Source: an uncultured Clostridia bacterium (GTDB taxonomy: Bacteria > Bacillota > Clostridia > Christensenellales > Borkfalkiaceae). From it: a stretch of DNA of 64,000 nucleotides. The position numbers and the translations under genes were made by a program. The notes beneath the pieces are model-generated. The model did no database searches. It worked only from the letters and a program-made list of their open reading frames with translations, and was not told the origin of the DNA. Below, piece after piece: positions 1 to 9,560 of the stretch. The stretch lies in contig CANQOY010000004.1 in NCBI GenBank assembly GCA_947625605.1, forward strand, positions 1 to 64,000, read 5' to 3'. Position 1 is the first letter of the stretch. Every line of letters begins with the position of its first letter.

Positions 1-106
1 ATCAGTCCAGCCAACGAAACATATCATTCCATATGCCATACATTCCAAAATATATAAGAATACATTCATTTATTTATTTTCCGCTAAAATACTGTTTATC
101 GTTTTC

Positions 107-135
107 ATTATATCACAGCCGCACAGAAAAATCAA
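107..135 (-). promoter_or_regulatory. Sigma-A promoter reading out of the window's left edge
   Basis: On the minus strand a -35 element TTGATT (130-135) and a -10 element TATAAT (107-112) are separated by exactly 17 bp. Transcription would start near 100 and run leftwards, so the gene it serves begins beyond position 1. Nothing convincing is encoded in 1-106 itself. The site also lies just downstream of the stop of the hydrolase gene at 164. Confidence 0.65.
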
Positions 136-163
136 GCGGTCAAAAAGTTACCCCGCGCTTAAC

Positions 164-1264
164 TCACACAACGATCAGAGGGACGAGCATTTCGGCGGTG
201 AGCGAAGTGTGGTGCCCCTTAAACGGATGGGAACGGGGCGTGAGGTTCATCATCTTGCCTGCCGTACCGACGGCGATGTAGTCGCCGAGCAGGCGCGCAT
301 GTTCGCCTCTCATATTTCCGCCGAAATAGTTCTCGCAGATGAGCTGCTCCGTGGAAAACAGCGAAAAATCTTTTCCGTACTTTTCGAGGAACCGCGTTTC
401 AAACGCCCTCTCCCTCCCCTCTTTCACCTTGAAGGCGGTCGCCCGCGCCTCCAAATAGGGTCTCCATGCAAGAAGAGAGAGGAGATCTTCATCCAGATAC
501 AGGTCGTAGCTGCCGTCGATATCCACCTGTCCGTGGTCGGCAGTCACGATCAAGAGGGTTTCCTTTTTTTCGCACGCGAACTGTTCGACGCTGCGCTCCA
601 ATGCGCCGATCGTCTCCCTTGCCTCCGCCGAAGTCACGCCGAAGCGGTGCATCACCGCATCGGGCTGCGTGCAGTAGGCATAGACGAACTGCTTCCCCTC
701 CTTCGCGCAAACCCGTTTCAACTGGGAAAAAAGCTCGTCTGTGTCCGTCCAAACGTACCTGTTTTCCTCTTCCTGCCAGAACAGCGGCACGATGACATTG
801 ACCGTATATTCGCCCGAAGTGCGGCGATAGAATGCCGTTGTGGGCAGTCTGCGCCGTGCAAACCCGCGCGGGATAGCTTCGCCCGTGTAGGAATCGACGT
901 CCTCGAAGATATCGACAGCCCGTTTGAGTTCCTCGAAATACAGGCTCCAACCGAACCAACCGTGCTCCATCGGATAGGAATTCGTCTGAATGGAGGTCGT
1001 CGCGTTGGTCGTCGTCGAGGGAAAGACGGACGTGAGCACGCGCATGACGTTCTTCCGGAAGAAGCCGTTTTGGGCGGCATTTCTTTCGAGCGGGTGCATT
1101 CCCATCCCGTCCAAGAGGAGCAGAACGACGTTTTTATATCCCCCGCGCAGGGCGTTTGAAAGCGCAGAGAGCTCTGGCTTGTCGTTTGGCGCCCCTAAAA
1201 ACGCGGCCATGCTCGCGGATAGGTTGACAATGCTCCTTTCAAAATCCGGTTTTATGAGCTCCAT
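164..1264 (-). CDS. Alkaline-phosphatase-superfamily phosphodiesterase (NPP type)
   Basis: The 366-residue protein has the layout of type I phosphodiesterase/nucleotide pyrophosphatases. Asp52 (LLDGMG) would bind metal, a Thr in FPSTTTNATT (about 84-86) is the likely nucleophile, PDAVMH (Asp202, His206) and TADHG (Asp243, His244) complete the two-metal site, and a late GHHTS (His351/352) supplies the last ligand. There is no signal peptide, so it is probably cytoplasmic. The start at 1264 has GGAGGTG six bases upstream; a longer frame to 1489 runs into the transporter gene and is rejected. It lies 44 bases downstream of that transporter gene and may be cotranscribed from the promoter at 2206-2234. 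The substrate cannot be told from sequence. Confidence 0.85.
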   Translation of the reverse strand: MELIKPDFERSIVNLSASMAAFLGAPNDKPELSALSNALRGGYKNVVLLLLDGMGMHPLERNAAQNGFFRKNVMRVLTSVFPSTTTNATTSIQTNSYPMEHGWFGWSLYFEELKRAVDIFEDVDSYTGEAIPRGFARRRLPTTAFYRRTSGEYTVNVIVPLFWQEEENRYVWTDTDELFSQLKRVCAKEGKQFVYAYCTQPDAVMHRFGVTSAEARETIGALERSVEQFACEKKETLLIVTADHGQVDIDGSYDLYLDEDLLSLLAWRPYLEARATAFKVKEGRERAFETRFLEKYGKDFSLFSTEQLICENYFGGNMRGEHARLLGDYIAVGTAGKMMNLTPRSHPFKGHHTSLTAEMLVPLIVV

Positions 1265-1308
1265 GGGTGCACCTCCGCTTGGTAATTTTGCCATCAAAAC
1301 TTGAAAAC

Positions 1309-2181
1309 TTATGTAAATACGGCCATTAAAACCGTTCCCGCAGTCAGCATGGCCAGACCGATCCACGCCTTTACAGACAGTTTTTCTTTGAATACGATGA
1401 GTGAAAAAATCACGGTTATCAGGATACTCAACTTGTCGATCGGTACGACAACGCTGACTTGTCCTTGTTGGATCGCATAATAGTAGCACAGCCAGCTTGC
1501 GCCCGTAGCGAGGCCCGAAAGCACAAGGAAAATGATCTCCTTACCTTTCAACTCTCTTACAAGTTTTGCTTCCCCTCTGCAAAGCACGATCAGCCAAGCC
1601 AATACAAGGACAACACAGGTACGGATAGCGGTCGCCGCATTGGAATCTACGTTTTCGATCCCGATCTTTGCGAGAATGGAAGTCGCTGCTGCAAAGACCG
1701 CGGAAAGGATCGCAAAGATAAGCCATACAAATTTGCCCTTCTTCTCGCCGCGTTTGATATCGGTCATCAAAAATGTTCCCACGGCAATGGCGGCGAGGCA
1801 AAGAAGCTTTGCCCACCAAAGCGTGCGTTCAGCGGGGAAGATGATTATTGCAAACAGCACCGATAAAACCACGCTCGATTTATCTACCGCCGCAACCTTT
1901 GAAACCTCGCCTACGGATAAAGCCTTAAAGTAACAGATCCAACTTGCGCCCGTAGCAAGCCCCGAAAGAATTAAAAATATCCACGATTTAACGGAGATTG
2001 CGGCAAGCGTTCTGTATGCGCCCGTGGCAAATACGATGATCCAAGCAACCGCCAATACGACCGAAGTCCGCACGGCTGTGACAACATTTGAATTGACGTT
2101 TTTCACTCCGCATTTGGAAAGGATCGCTGTGATACCCGCAAACACTGCGGATAAAACGGCCGCAATAACCCACAACATCAT
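1309..2181 (-). CDS. EamA/DMT-family transporter, two-repeat, 10 membrane segments
   Basis: This 290-residue membrane protein consists of two homologous EamA halves of about 140 residues. The internal duplication is easy to see: both halves contain LSGLATGASW(I/L)CY and an S(N/A)..TA(V/I)RT stretch. The family (drug/metabolite transporter superfamily) moves small metabolites across the cytoplasmic membrane; the substrate is unknown here. There are two adjacent ATG codons at 2181 and 2178, with GGGGAG close upstream that suits the second one better, so the true start could be one codon later. A good sigma-A promoter lies directly upstream. The hydrolase gene follows after 44 bases. Confidence 0.88.
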   Translation of the reverse strand: MMLWVIAAVLSAVFAGITAILSKCGVKNVNSNVVTAVRTSVVLAVAWIIVFATGAYRTLAAISVKSWIFLILSGLATGASWICYFKALSVGEVSKVAAVDKSSVVLSVLFAIIIFPAERTLWWAKLLCLAAIAVGTFLMTDIKRGEKKGKFVWLIFAILSAVFAAATSILAKIGIENVDSNAATAIRTCVVLVLAWLIVLCRGEAKLVRELKGKEIIFLVLSGLATGASWLCYYYAIQQGQVSVVVPIDKLSILITVIFSLIVFKEKLSVKAWIGLAMLTAGTVLMAVFT

Positions 2182-2205
2182 GGCTCCCCTGTCTATCGTA
2201 TCATG

Positions 2206-2234
2206 ATTATAGCATAGGACGGCAGTGAAATCAA
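2206..2234 (-). promoter_or_regulatory. Sigma-A promoter of the EamA transporter
   Basis: Minus-strand TTGATT (2229-2234) and TATAAT (2206-2211) with a 17-bp spacer. The expected start of transcription is near 2199, giving a leader of about 20 bases before the ATG at 2181. Confidence 0.75.
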
Positions 2235-2321
2235 GTCCAACAGCAGTTCGAATCAAATTTGTCTTTTTTGATACAAAAAGGCGAGGACAAACAGCCCTCG
2301 CCTGCTTTGTTGCATTCTTAT

Positions 2322-2618
2322 TCAGAAATTTGCATCTCTCAATATTTGGCGTACATACTCTAAATTTTGATATCGCACATAGAGCAGATAACTTTCCAGA
2401 GGCAGCGCAAAGCGGGAATTTACGCCCGTCCCGTACGGCCTCAGCACGCATTCGATATTTTCGCTTTGCAAATCAGCTTTCAGATTGTCGCCGACCATCC
2501 GATGCACTTGCGCGGCCAGACAAAAATCGTCTGCACGTACGGCGCGCAACTTTTTTCTTCCGCATTTGGGACAGCTCTCATCGTTGCAGGCAATATTACA
2601 GCCCTCGCAAAAATTCAT
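2322..2618 (-). CDS. Small zinc-ribbon protein with DUF2007-like C-terminus
   Basis: A 98-residue protein. Residues 4-20 form a four-cysteine zinc ribbon (CEGC, then CPKCGRKK). The rest (about 28-98), with AAQVHRMVGDNLKADLQSENI and ALPLESYLLYVR, resembles the small alpha/beta domain called DUF2007 or putative signal-transducing protein, whose function is unknown. The ATG at 2618 has GGAGGAG four bases upstream. It follows the TIGR04076-like gene by 28 bases and is probably the last gene of that transcript. No function is claimed. Confidence 0.75.
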   Translation of the reverse strand: MNFCEGCNIACNDESCPKCGRKKLRAVRADDFCLAAQVHRMVGDNLKADLQSENIECVLRPYGTGVNSRFALPLESYLLYVRYQNLEYVRQILRDANF

Positions 2619-2646
2619 AACGCTCCTCCGCGAGATCGCGCCAAAA

Positions 2647-2967
2647 TCAGGTCGGTCCGACCTCTTCCTCCGTCGCTTCGAGCAGAAAGCTCACGGGGCG
2701 AAATCCGTCGTTGCACGAGATCATGGCCGATCTCTTGTTCTTCATCCATCCGCCGTAGAAGTCCTCGCCGCCGTGCGCGAGCGCCATGACAAAGGGCGAA
2801 ATGCTCCCCCATGCACTCTCGCAGAACGCCTCGGGCCTCTCCCAGCCGTTCGCGTAAAAGACCTGCCCCTCCCGCATGTCGCAGGGATGGGGAATGGGAT
2901 TTTCGTACTTTTCGATCAGGTCCGCATAGCAAGCCGTTCTCATGACGGTGATCTTGATCTTCTTCAC
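2647..2967 (-). CDS. TIGR04076-family small protein
   Basis: A 106-residue soluble protein with features of the TIGR04076 family: a start like KIKITV, a CDMREGQ.F turn, a central WGS region and a late CNDGFRPVSF stretch containing a conserved Cys. Function of the family is unknown. Translation begins at a GTG (2967) with GGAGGGG three bases upstream. It sits 64 bases after the VWA-protein gene, on the same strand, so it may be read from the long operon. Cysteines near residues 13, 29, 48 and 85 are visible, but a metal or redox role is not shown. Confidence 0.7.
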   Translation of the reverse strand: MKKIKITVMRTACYADLIEKYENPIPHPCDMREGQVFYANGWERPEAFCESAWGSISPFVMALAHGGEDFYGGWMKNKRSAMISCNDGFRPVSFLLEATEEEVGPT

Positions 2968-3031
2968 GTTCCCCTCCGTTCCCGAAAAGTGCGGCGACGC
3001 GTCGGAAATGCCCGCGCTGCGCCGTCCGAAT

Positions 3032-5677
3032 TCACTGCGGGGCCTCTTCCCTGCGCTTGCGGCGCTCCTCGCGGATCTCGCTCGGCCACTTGATCTTGAA
3101 CTTGCGCACGACGATATCCAGCAGGAACAGCACCGCCGCGATGATGAGCAGTGCGAGCATCGGGCTGTAATCCGCCTCCATCTTTTCGTTGCGTTTCCCG
3201 AACAGGTTCTCGGGCGAGAACAGGATCGCGCCGTTCCCCTCTTCGCTCAGGCTCTCCATGAACGCGAAGGACGCCGATTCATCGGTAAAGACATTGTACT
3301 CCGCGGAATAGGAGAAGGCCGTGTAGGCGGTGTATTCCTCCCCGCCGCTTCGGATCCGCAGCGTGTAGACGCCCGCCTGATCGGTATCGAACAGCGCCGT
3401 AAACGTTCGCTCGGAAAGCTGTTCGAGGGAAAGGGAGACGGAACTGTTGTCCGGCGCGACGAGCTCCGCCGTGACCTCGCCCGCCCTGTCCGTCACGATC
3501 GAGACGCGCGTGGAGAAGTTCTCCTGCGAAAACTCCGCGCGCACGGGCGAATATGCGTCGCTCGGCACCTTGGAGAAAAGCCCTGCCACGGTGTTGAGGA
3601 TAAATTGCCGTCCGCTCGAATCCTCCTCGAAGAAACTCGACGACCATGTCCCGTTCAGATCGCTCATAAAGGAGCCGACGCGCCCCTTTCCCTTTTGCCA
3701 TTCGGCATAGATGGGATCGGAATCGTAGCCGAGGACGACGATTGCCCCGTCCTTTGCGGTGGCGCCGAAGTAGCCCCCGAGCTCGGGGAGCGCGGTGATC
3801 CCCGCGACGGCCGACGTGCGGTTGAGGATGGAAGGCGTAAAGACTTCCTCGTTGTAGTAATTCCCCGCGACTCTCGTGGTCTCCTGCACCATGATATCTT
3901 TGAGTTCGCTCTCGCGCGCCGCGTTGTAGAACTCCCCGCCCCCGAGGGTGGCAAAGTCTTGCAGATTCTTCGTCGAAACGTCTGGGCCGAGCGCGATCGT
4001 CGAGACGGTGATGTCGTGCCGCGCCATTTGGCTGATGTGGTCCTTGACCCTCGCCAAGCTGTCGGCGTTGGAGATATCGTTGCCGTTGCCGTCCGCAAGG
4101 AAGATGACGTGTTTGAGGTCGGTCGCGCTAAAAGATTGGAACGTTGTGCGCGCATAGCTGATCGCTTTCTCGTAGTATGTCCCTATGGCGGTGGTGAGAT
4201 TGCGGATATCGCGGGCGACGAGTTCTTTTTGCGAGATCGGGCGCATCTGAATGGTGGTGTGGTCGCTGTTGAAGCCCATGACGCCGACGTAATCGTCCGA
4301 ATCGAGCGCTTCGAGGCTCGCGATGGCGGCATCCTTTGCAAGGTCGATCCGCGGCGTGTTCGTGCCGACGGCATTGGCCCTCATGGAACTCGAACAGTCG
4401 ATGATGATGAGCAGCCCCAGAGACTTCGCCTCCGTATTCGCCTCGATCGGCAGCAGGGATTCGTATTTGCTCCCCTGCATGTCTCCCTGCTCGTACGCCT
4501 TATCACCGCCGATGGTGTAGAAACCGCCCCCGTAGTCCTCCACGTATTGCGTGAGAATGTCGTCGAAGCCGGCGGGGAGGTCTGCGTTGGCAACGTTCAT
4601 GAAGATCACTTCATCGTACTTGGCGAGCTCCTCCGCCGTATCGGGAAGCTGCGCGGGAAGCATGGTGGTCACATCATAGGTCTCTTCGAGCAGGCCCGTG
4701 AGCCGCCCGGATTCGTTGCCGCTCCCGTCCACGACAAGGATGTTCGTGTATGTCTCGATGTTGATATAGGAATAGAAGCGGTTGTTTTCCTCGATCACGT
4801 CCTCTGCCGAGTCGATCGTGACGGAGAACTCATGGAGGCCGGGAAGGAGGAGCGGATATTCAAACGTAAAGGTGTCCTCCGCGCCGCTGAGGTCCACTTC
4901 CTGTTCCGCAAAGTATTCGCCGCCGTCGTACAGCTTGATGGTCGCGCTGCATGGGGAGGTGCTGCGCGTGTTGACGCGAATGGAGAGCGTCTCGCCGAGC
5001 GAAGCCCTCTGCGGCACGTCCACGGAGCTGATGAGGACCTCGTTCCCCTGCCGCCCGAGCGAGAAAAACACGGTGTCTACGCGCGTCCCCTCGTTGGCCA
5101 AAGACTTTACGGCGGCGAGCGCGTTGCCGTCCGTCTGCACGCCGTCCGAAAGCAAAATGATGCGGCCGCCCGAGGGATCGGAGAGCGCGTCCCGCGCAAA
5201 CATGAGCGCGTCGGCGATGTTGGTCGCATTGCCGAGCGGGATCTCGTCCTCATGCAGGTAGTCGTTGTACACGCCGTTGCTGTCCGCGCGCATCTGGGAC
5301 GCATAGACGCTGCCGTTCGCAAACGTGATGACGCCCACCCTGTAATCGGGCTCGCGCGCGTCGAGAACGGAGCGGATGAACGAATTCATATCCTCTTCGG
5401 AGCTCTTGTTGCTGTCTGAAAGATCGACGAGCAGGATGACGTCGTGCTTTACGTCAACCTGCGAGAAATGCAGGGAGAGCCCCGAGACCATGAGCACGCA
5501 CAGCACGAGGATGACGGAATGCAGCGCAAGCGAAATGACTCTGTTCCGCGTTCTCCGCACCTTTTTGGGGAGGCGGAAGTACGGCCAGAGCATGAGCGCT
5601 ACGGCGGGAATGAGCAAAAAGAGCAGCCACGGGTATGCAAAGCGGATCGTGACCGCGTTGAGATCAAAACTGTTCAC
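3032..5677 (-). CDS. Large membrane protein with two von Willebrand A domains
   Basis: An 881-residue protein. Two N-terminal membrane segments (about 15-32 and 46-66) are followed by a VWA domain whose metal site is DLSDSNKS, a beta-rich stretch, a glutamine-amidotransferase-like fold (begins NILVVDGSGNESG), a second VWA domain with an intact DCSSS metal site, and a C-terminal membrane segment before a basic tail. The extracytoplasmic domains probably bind a partner protein through Mg2+-dependent VWA contacts. The GTG start at 5677 overlaps the previous VWA gene by 14 bases, so the two are translationally linked. It is the last protein of the MoxR operon proper. Related proteins accompany MoxR ATPases and DUF58 proteins in many bacteria, but their task is poorly defined. 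Confidence 0.85.
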   Translation of the reverse strand: MNSFDLNAVTIRFAYPWLLFLLIPAVALMLWPYFRLPKKVRRTRNRVISLALHSVILVLCVLMVSGLSLHFSQVDVKHDVILLVDLSDSNKSSEEDMNSFIRSVLDAREPDYRVGVITFANGSVYASQMRADSNGVYNDYLHEDEIPLGNATNIADALMFARDALSDPSGGRIILLSDGVQTDGNALAAVKSLANEGTRVDTVFFSLGRQGNEVLISSVDVPQRASLGETLSIRVNTRSTSPCSATIKLYDGGEYFAEQEVDLSGAEDTFTFEYPLLLPGLHEFSVTIDSAEDVIEENNRFYSYINIETYTNILVVDGSGNESGRLTGLLEETYDVTTMLPAQLPDTAEELAKYDEVIFMNVANADLPAGFDDILTQYVEDYGGGFYTIGGDKAYEQGDMQGSKYESLLPIEANTEAKSLGLLIIIDCSSSMRANAVGTNTPRIDLAKDAAIASLEALDSDDYVGVMGFNSDHTTIQMRPISQKELVARDIRNLTTAIGTYYEKAISYARTTFQSFSATDLKHVIFLADGNGNDISNADSLARVKDHISQMARHDITVSTIALGPDVSTKNLQDFATLGGGEFYNAARESELKDIMVQETTRVAGNYYNEEVFTPSILNRTSAVAGITALPELGGYFGATAKDGAIVVLGYDSDPIYAEWQKGKGRVGSFMSDLNGTWSSSFFEEDSSGRQFILNTVAGLFSKVPSDAYSPVRAEFSQENFSTRVSIVTDRAGEVTAELVAPDNSSVSLSLEQLSERTFTALFDTDQAGVYTLRIRSGGEEYTAYTAFSYSAEYNVFTDESASFAFMESLSEEGNGAILFSPENLFGKRNEKMEADYSPMLALLIIAAVLFLLDIVVRKFKIKWPSEIREERRKRREEAPQ

Positions 5678-7535
5678 GGTACTGCAACCCCCATTCTACG
5701 CAGACGATGACGAGCAACGCCGCGCCAAGATAGACAAAGACATCCAAAGTATCCCTGTTGACGTTCGTATCCGTCCCCGCGCCCGGAGGAGTAACGGGTC
5801 CGGTGAGAAGCGCGAGCTTTTTCCCGAACACGCTTTCGTCGCCCGCAAGGCGCACATAGAAACGATCCGTCACCGTCCTCGCGCTTCCGAGCGTCTGCGT
5901 CACGGTATATTCCCCGAGGCGCTCGGGCGTGAGGAGCACGGGATACTCGCTGTACTGCTCTTCCGACTCCGTTCCGTCGGCGAACGACGCGCTCACCGTC
6001 ATCTGCAAGGCGTTGGGCTTTGCGTTGAGCTGGACGGCTTCCCCCACGGCGTATTCCGCGCGCTCCACCGTGCGCACGATGGAATAGCGGTAGAGGTTGG
6101 AGATGAGCAGCGGATAGTAATAGTGGATGGGCAGATCGGACTTGTGGAGATCGAAGGCGAACACGACGGTTTTGAGCCCTCCGTCGTTCCGCGTGAGGAG
6201 CACGGGGGAGTCTTCGCACAAGATCATGCTCTCATACCCATCGTAAGATATCAAGCGCGAATACTCCGTCACGAACGTCGTTCTCGGATCGACGGCGCGC
6301 ATGACGGTGCGGTAGATCTCGCTCGTGCCGCCCGCGGGGGAGAAATAGTACCTGTCTTTGCCGTTCCCGCGGACGACGCTCATGCCGATCCCCCACTCGG
6401 CATCCAACCGTGCCGCGTCCTGCTGCGGGGGAGCGATGAGCCAGACCGCGCCGTCCGTGGGGATCTCGTCGGGAAGCGTGCCGTCGAACACATAGAGATC
6501 GAACCCGCTCGTCGAGGCGGGCGTCTCCCCCTCCGGGACGACGATGTCGCACGAGCCGGCCGCGCTCAGCGCACCCTGCAAGAAGCCGGGATTGCTGCTC
6601 ACGAGTTGGATGCGGAACGGATCGGCCGAGGGATTGAAGAGCGAATAGTCGTTGTCGTAAACGAAGCTGTCGCGAATGCCCTGCAAGTGGACGTCCGCGC
6701 TCTCATACTCGGCAATGTTGAGGGAATCCCACACGACTGTGGCCGTTCCGTCCTGCTCGCACATGGCGAGCTTGGGAAGGCGGGCGCGGCCGTCTACGTT
6801 GAGGTTCACCGCGATCTCCGCCGCTCTGCCGTAACTTGCGATCTGCGCCGTAAAGACGTACTGCCCGTTCACGCGGCTTGCCGTGAAGTTCAGGATCGCC
6901 GCGTTCCACTCGCTACCGGACATGTTGTGCACGGTCACGCGGCCGCTGTCCTCATACTCGGCGTCGGTGAAGAGATGCACTTCGGCGTTGGGATTTTCGC
7001 TCAGAACCTGCTCCGCAAGCGCCATTGCGGCGGGGAGATCGGGCTCGGAAAGCGTACATTCCGTCTCGGAGAGCTTCTGGCGGACAAAGCCCGCGGAATC
7101 CGACCTGCGGATGAGGAAGGTCGCGTCCTCCCCCGCGAGGATGACGGTAAACCTGTCGTTTTGGGTCGTGACGTCCGCAAGGGAGCCGATCTCGGATTTC
7201 GCCCGATCGAACCGCGTGCGGCCGCCGTCCTCCGCCAGCATGGAAGCCGAGGCGTCGAGGATGACGATCTTTTCCCCCTGCGTCGTCGAGAGATAAAAGA
7301 AAGGTCCTGCCATCATGAGTGCGATGATGACAAAGATGAGAAGCTGGATGAGAAACAGCAGCGAATTTCTCAGCCACTGCCAAGGGACTTTGCGCTTGGC
7401 GTATTTGAGGCTGAGCTTCCAGACATAGGTGCTCGCAACTTTCTTATCCTGATATTTGGGTTTGAGAATGTAGATGAGGACGAGCCCGACAATGGACAGC
7501 AGGCCCAGAAGTCCCAAGGGAAGAGCCAGACTCAT
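5664..7535 (-). CDS. BatA-like membrane protein with VWA domain
   Basis: A 623-residue protein. The N-terminus (about 1-80) matches the BatA/aerotolerance N-terminal module: a first membrane helix, the YVWKLSLKYAKR segment and a second helix pair. A VWA domain follows, starting KIVILDASASM with the DASAS metal-binding motif. A long extracytoplasmic beta-rich part follows and a membrane helix lies near the C-terminus (VFVYLGAALLVIVCVEW). The start ATG at 7535 overlaps the DUF58 stop by four bases (ATGA), and the end overlaps the next VWA gene. In characterised operons MoxR ATPases, DUF58 and VWA proteins cooperate, with the VWA proteins as membrane partners. Confidence 0.85.
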   Translation of the reverse strand: MSLALPLGLLGLLSIVGLVLIYILKPKYQDKKVASTYVWKLSLKYAKRKVPWQWLRNSLLFLIQLLIFVIIALMMAGPFFYLSTTQGEKIVILDASASMLAEDGGRTRFDRAKSEIGSLADVTTQNDRFTVILAGEDATFLIRRSDSAGFVRQKLSETECTLSEPDLPAAMALAEQVLSENPNAEVHLFTDAEYEDSGRVTVHNMSGSEWNAAILNFTASRVNGQYVFTAQIASYGRAAEIAVNLNVDGRARLPKLAMCEQDGTATVVWDSLNIAEYESADVHLQGIRDSFVYDNDYSLFNPSADPFRIQLVSSNPGFLQGALSAAGSCDIVVPEGETPASTSGFDLYVFDGTLPDEIPTDGAVWLIAPPQQDAARLDAEWGIGMSVVRGNGKDRYYFSPAGGTSEIYRTVMRAVDPRTTFVTEYSRLISYDGYESMILCEDSPVLLTRNDGGLKTVVFAFDLHKSDLPIHYYYPLLISNLYRYSIVRTVERAEYAVGEAVQLNAKPNALQMTVSASFADGTESEEQYSEYPVLLTPERLGEYTVTQTLGSARTVTDRFYVRLAGDESVFGKKLALLTGPVTPPGAGTDTNVNRDTLDVFVYLGAALLVIVCVEWGLQYREQF

Positions 7536-8431
7536 TTGACGGTACCTACCTTGCTCATTCTCTCAAAGAGAAGTTTTTCCACCGGCTCGTCCGAAGTGAC
7601 GGAAATAAAATCGACTTCCCTCGACGCGCAGAAGCGCTTGATATCGCCGATGAAGTCCGCAAGCGCCTCCCGATAGGCTTGAAGATGGGCGCGCGTGACT
7701 TTCATTTTGAAGTTGCGCTCGTCCATGGGGTTCTCCGCCTCGCTGTCAACAAAGCGGACCCTGCCGTTGCAGATGGGATCGACGTCTGAGGGAGAGAGCA
7801 CCTGAATGAGCATGACCTGCCGCTTGTGGAAGAGGAGATAGTCCACCGCCTTCTTCCAATTGCTCTCCGTCATGAAGTCGGAGATGATCACGGTCAGGCC
7901 GTTGTTCGTCCCCGGGTTCGGGCAGCGGATGATCGCGCTTTCGAGATCGCAGTCGCCCTTGAATTGCAGGTCATCCAACTTCGAGATCCCGCGGAAAAAG
8001 GCGTTCTTGCCCGTGATCGTGCCGCAGAGATCCTCTGCGACGCAGCCCTTGATGAGACGGATGGAGGTGCGGTCCATGTTGAGCACGGCAAGATAGCCGA
8101 GCGCCGCGGCGACGCGCATGGCATAGAGGGCCTTGTCGGGGTCCGTCTTTTGCATCGAGGCGGAACAGTCGAGAAAGGTCTGAATGTGCATCTGGCGTTC
8201 ATCCACGAAGAGACGGATAAAATATCGCTCGAAGCGGCTGAAAAGATTCCAGTCGATCCGGCGAATGTCATCGCCAAGCATATATTCCCGATAGTCGGCA
8301 AATTCCACGGTGGAACCGTAGAAGCGGGTCTGATGATTGCCGCCGAAAAAGCCCTGCATGTTCTTCCGCACATACAGGGAGGCCCTTTCCAGCCGATTCA
8401 GGAAGTTGTCGTCGATGATCCCCGCGCCCAT
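7532..8431 (-). CDS. DUF58 domain protein, partner of MoxR ATPase
   Basis: A 299-residue soluble protein. It carries the DUF58 signature around residues 45-75 (ADYREYMLGDDIRRIDWN followed by LFSRFERYFIRLF) and continues with a VWA-like fold whose metal-site motif is DCSASM. DUF58 proteins are found next to MoxR ATPases and are thought to link the ATPase to membrane VWA partners; the biochemical role is unsettled. The gene starts two bases after the MoxR stop and ends in an ATGA overlap with the BatA-like gene, so the three are tightly coupled. Confidence 0.88.
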   Translation of the reverse strand: MGAGIIDDNFLNRLERASLYVRKNMQGFFGGNHQTRFYGSTVEFADYREYMLGDDIRRIDWNLFSRFERYFIRLFVDERQMHIQTFLDCSASMQKTDPDKALYAMRVAAALGYLAVLNMDRTSIRLIKGCVAEDLCGTITGKNAFFRGISKLDDLQFKGDCDLESAIIRCPNPGTNNGLTVIISDFMTESNWKKAVDYLLFHKRQVMLIQVLSPSDVDPICNGRVRFVDSEAENPMDERNFKMKVTRAHLQAYREALADFIGDIKRFCASREVDFISVTSDEPVEKLLFERMSKVGTVK

Positions 8432-8433
8432 GG

Positions 8434-9546
8434 TTATCTCTTTTTACCGAAAAGTCCGCGCTTTGCCGCGGGTTGTTCCTGCGTTTGGGGCTCCTGTGCG
8501 GCAGGCTCCTGCGCGGCGGGGGCAGCCGTCCCCTTTTCCTCCGCAGCCTTCCCCGCAGGTGACGCGGGATGTTTGAGCTCCGCGATGATCCCCGCGATGA
8601 CGTCGTCGGGCGTGATGTTGTCCGTAACGGCCTCGAACGTGAGCTTGATACGGTGGCGAAGCACGGGGCACGCGAGCGCGTTGACGTCGCTGTAAGCCAC
8701 GTTATAGCGCCCGTTGATGAGCGCGCGCACCTTTGCCGCAGAGATCAGAGCCTGCGCCGCACGGGGGCTTGCGCCGTAGCGCACGTATTTTTTGGAGACG
8801 TTTGCGGGGCATTCGCTGTCCGGCTGGGTCGCAAGCGTGAGGCTCATGGCATAGTCCATGACCTCTTCGGCGACGGGGACCTCTTTGGCGGTGGCGCGCA
8901 TGGCGAGGAGTTCCTCCGCGTTGCAGGCGGCGTCCGCCACTTCGTCCATCGTGACCTGCGTCATGCCGACGATGCGTTTGAGTTCCTCGCGGTTGGGGTA
9001 CGTCACGAGGAGTTTGAACATGAAGCGGTCCATCTGCGCCTCGGGGAGCGGATAGGTGCCGTCCTGCTCGATGGGATTCTGCGTGGCGAGCACGAAGAAG
9101 GGCTCGTCGAGCTTCCTCGATACGCCCATGACGGTGACCTTGTGCTCCTGCATCGCTTCGAGGAGCGCGGACTGCGTCTTGGGGGTGGCGCGGTTGATCT
9201 CATCCGCAAGGATGATATTGCTGAAAATGGGCCCGGGCTGGAAGCTGAACTTGGAGTTTCCGTCCTCCCCCTTTACGATGATGTTCGTGCCCGTCACGTC
9301 TGCGGGCATGAGGTCGGGCGTGAACTGAATGCGCGAGAAAGGCAGGTTGAACACCCTCCCGAGAGAGCGCACGAGCCTCGTCTTACCGACGCCGGGAACG
9401 CCCTCCAACAGCACGTTGCCGCCCGCGATCATTGCGATGACCGTATATTCCACGACCTCTTTCTGGCCGATGACGTCGCGCCCGATCTGCGTGAAGATCT
9501 CCTTGCATTGCGCGCTGAACCTATCAATATCTTTTTCCGTGATCAT
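8434..9546 (-). CDS. MoxR-family AAA+ ATPase
   Basis: A 370-residue AAA+ ATPase. Walker A is GVPGVGKT (49-56), Walker B is IILADEIN (111-118) and sensor 1 is LATQNP (153-158), followed by the usual MoxR lid. The last roughly 45 residues are an Ala/Pro/Gln-rich tail (PAAQEPAAQEPQTQEQ) ending in a basic patch, which is extra to the usual length of about 320. MoxR ATPases act as chaperone-like remodelers of VWA-containing partners, and the partners are encoded directly downstream. The start at 9546 is preceded by GGGAGGGG at five bases. Confidence 0.92.
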   Translation of the reverse strand: MITEKDIDRFSAQCKEIFTQIGRDVIGQKEVVEYTVIAMIAGGNVLLEGVPGVGKTRLVRSLGRVFNLPFSRIQFTPDLMPADVTGTNIIVKGEDGNSKFSFQPGPIFSNIILADEINRATPKTQSALLEAMQEHKVTVMGVSRKLDEPFFVLATQNPIEQDGTYPLPEAQMDRFMFKLLVTYPNREELKRIVGMTQVTMDEVADAACNAEELLAMRATAKEVPVAEEVMDYAMSLTLATQPDSECPANVSKKYVRYGASPRAAQALISAAKVRALINGRYNVAYSDVNALACPVLRHRIKLTFEAVTDNITPDDVIAGIIAELKHPASPAGKAAEEKGTAAPAAQEPAAQEPQTQEQPAAKRGLFGKKR

Positions 9547-9560
9547 CTTGTCCCCTCCCG

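Noticed and set aside
1265..1489. Longer start for the AlkP-type hydrolase
   Set aside because: The extension overlaps the transporter gene, has no ribosome-binding site and encodes an unlikely Arg/Cys-rich peptide; GGAGGTG precedes the ATG at 1264.
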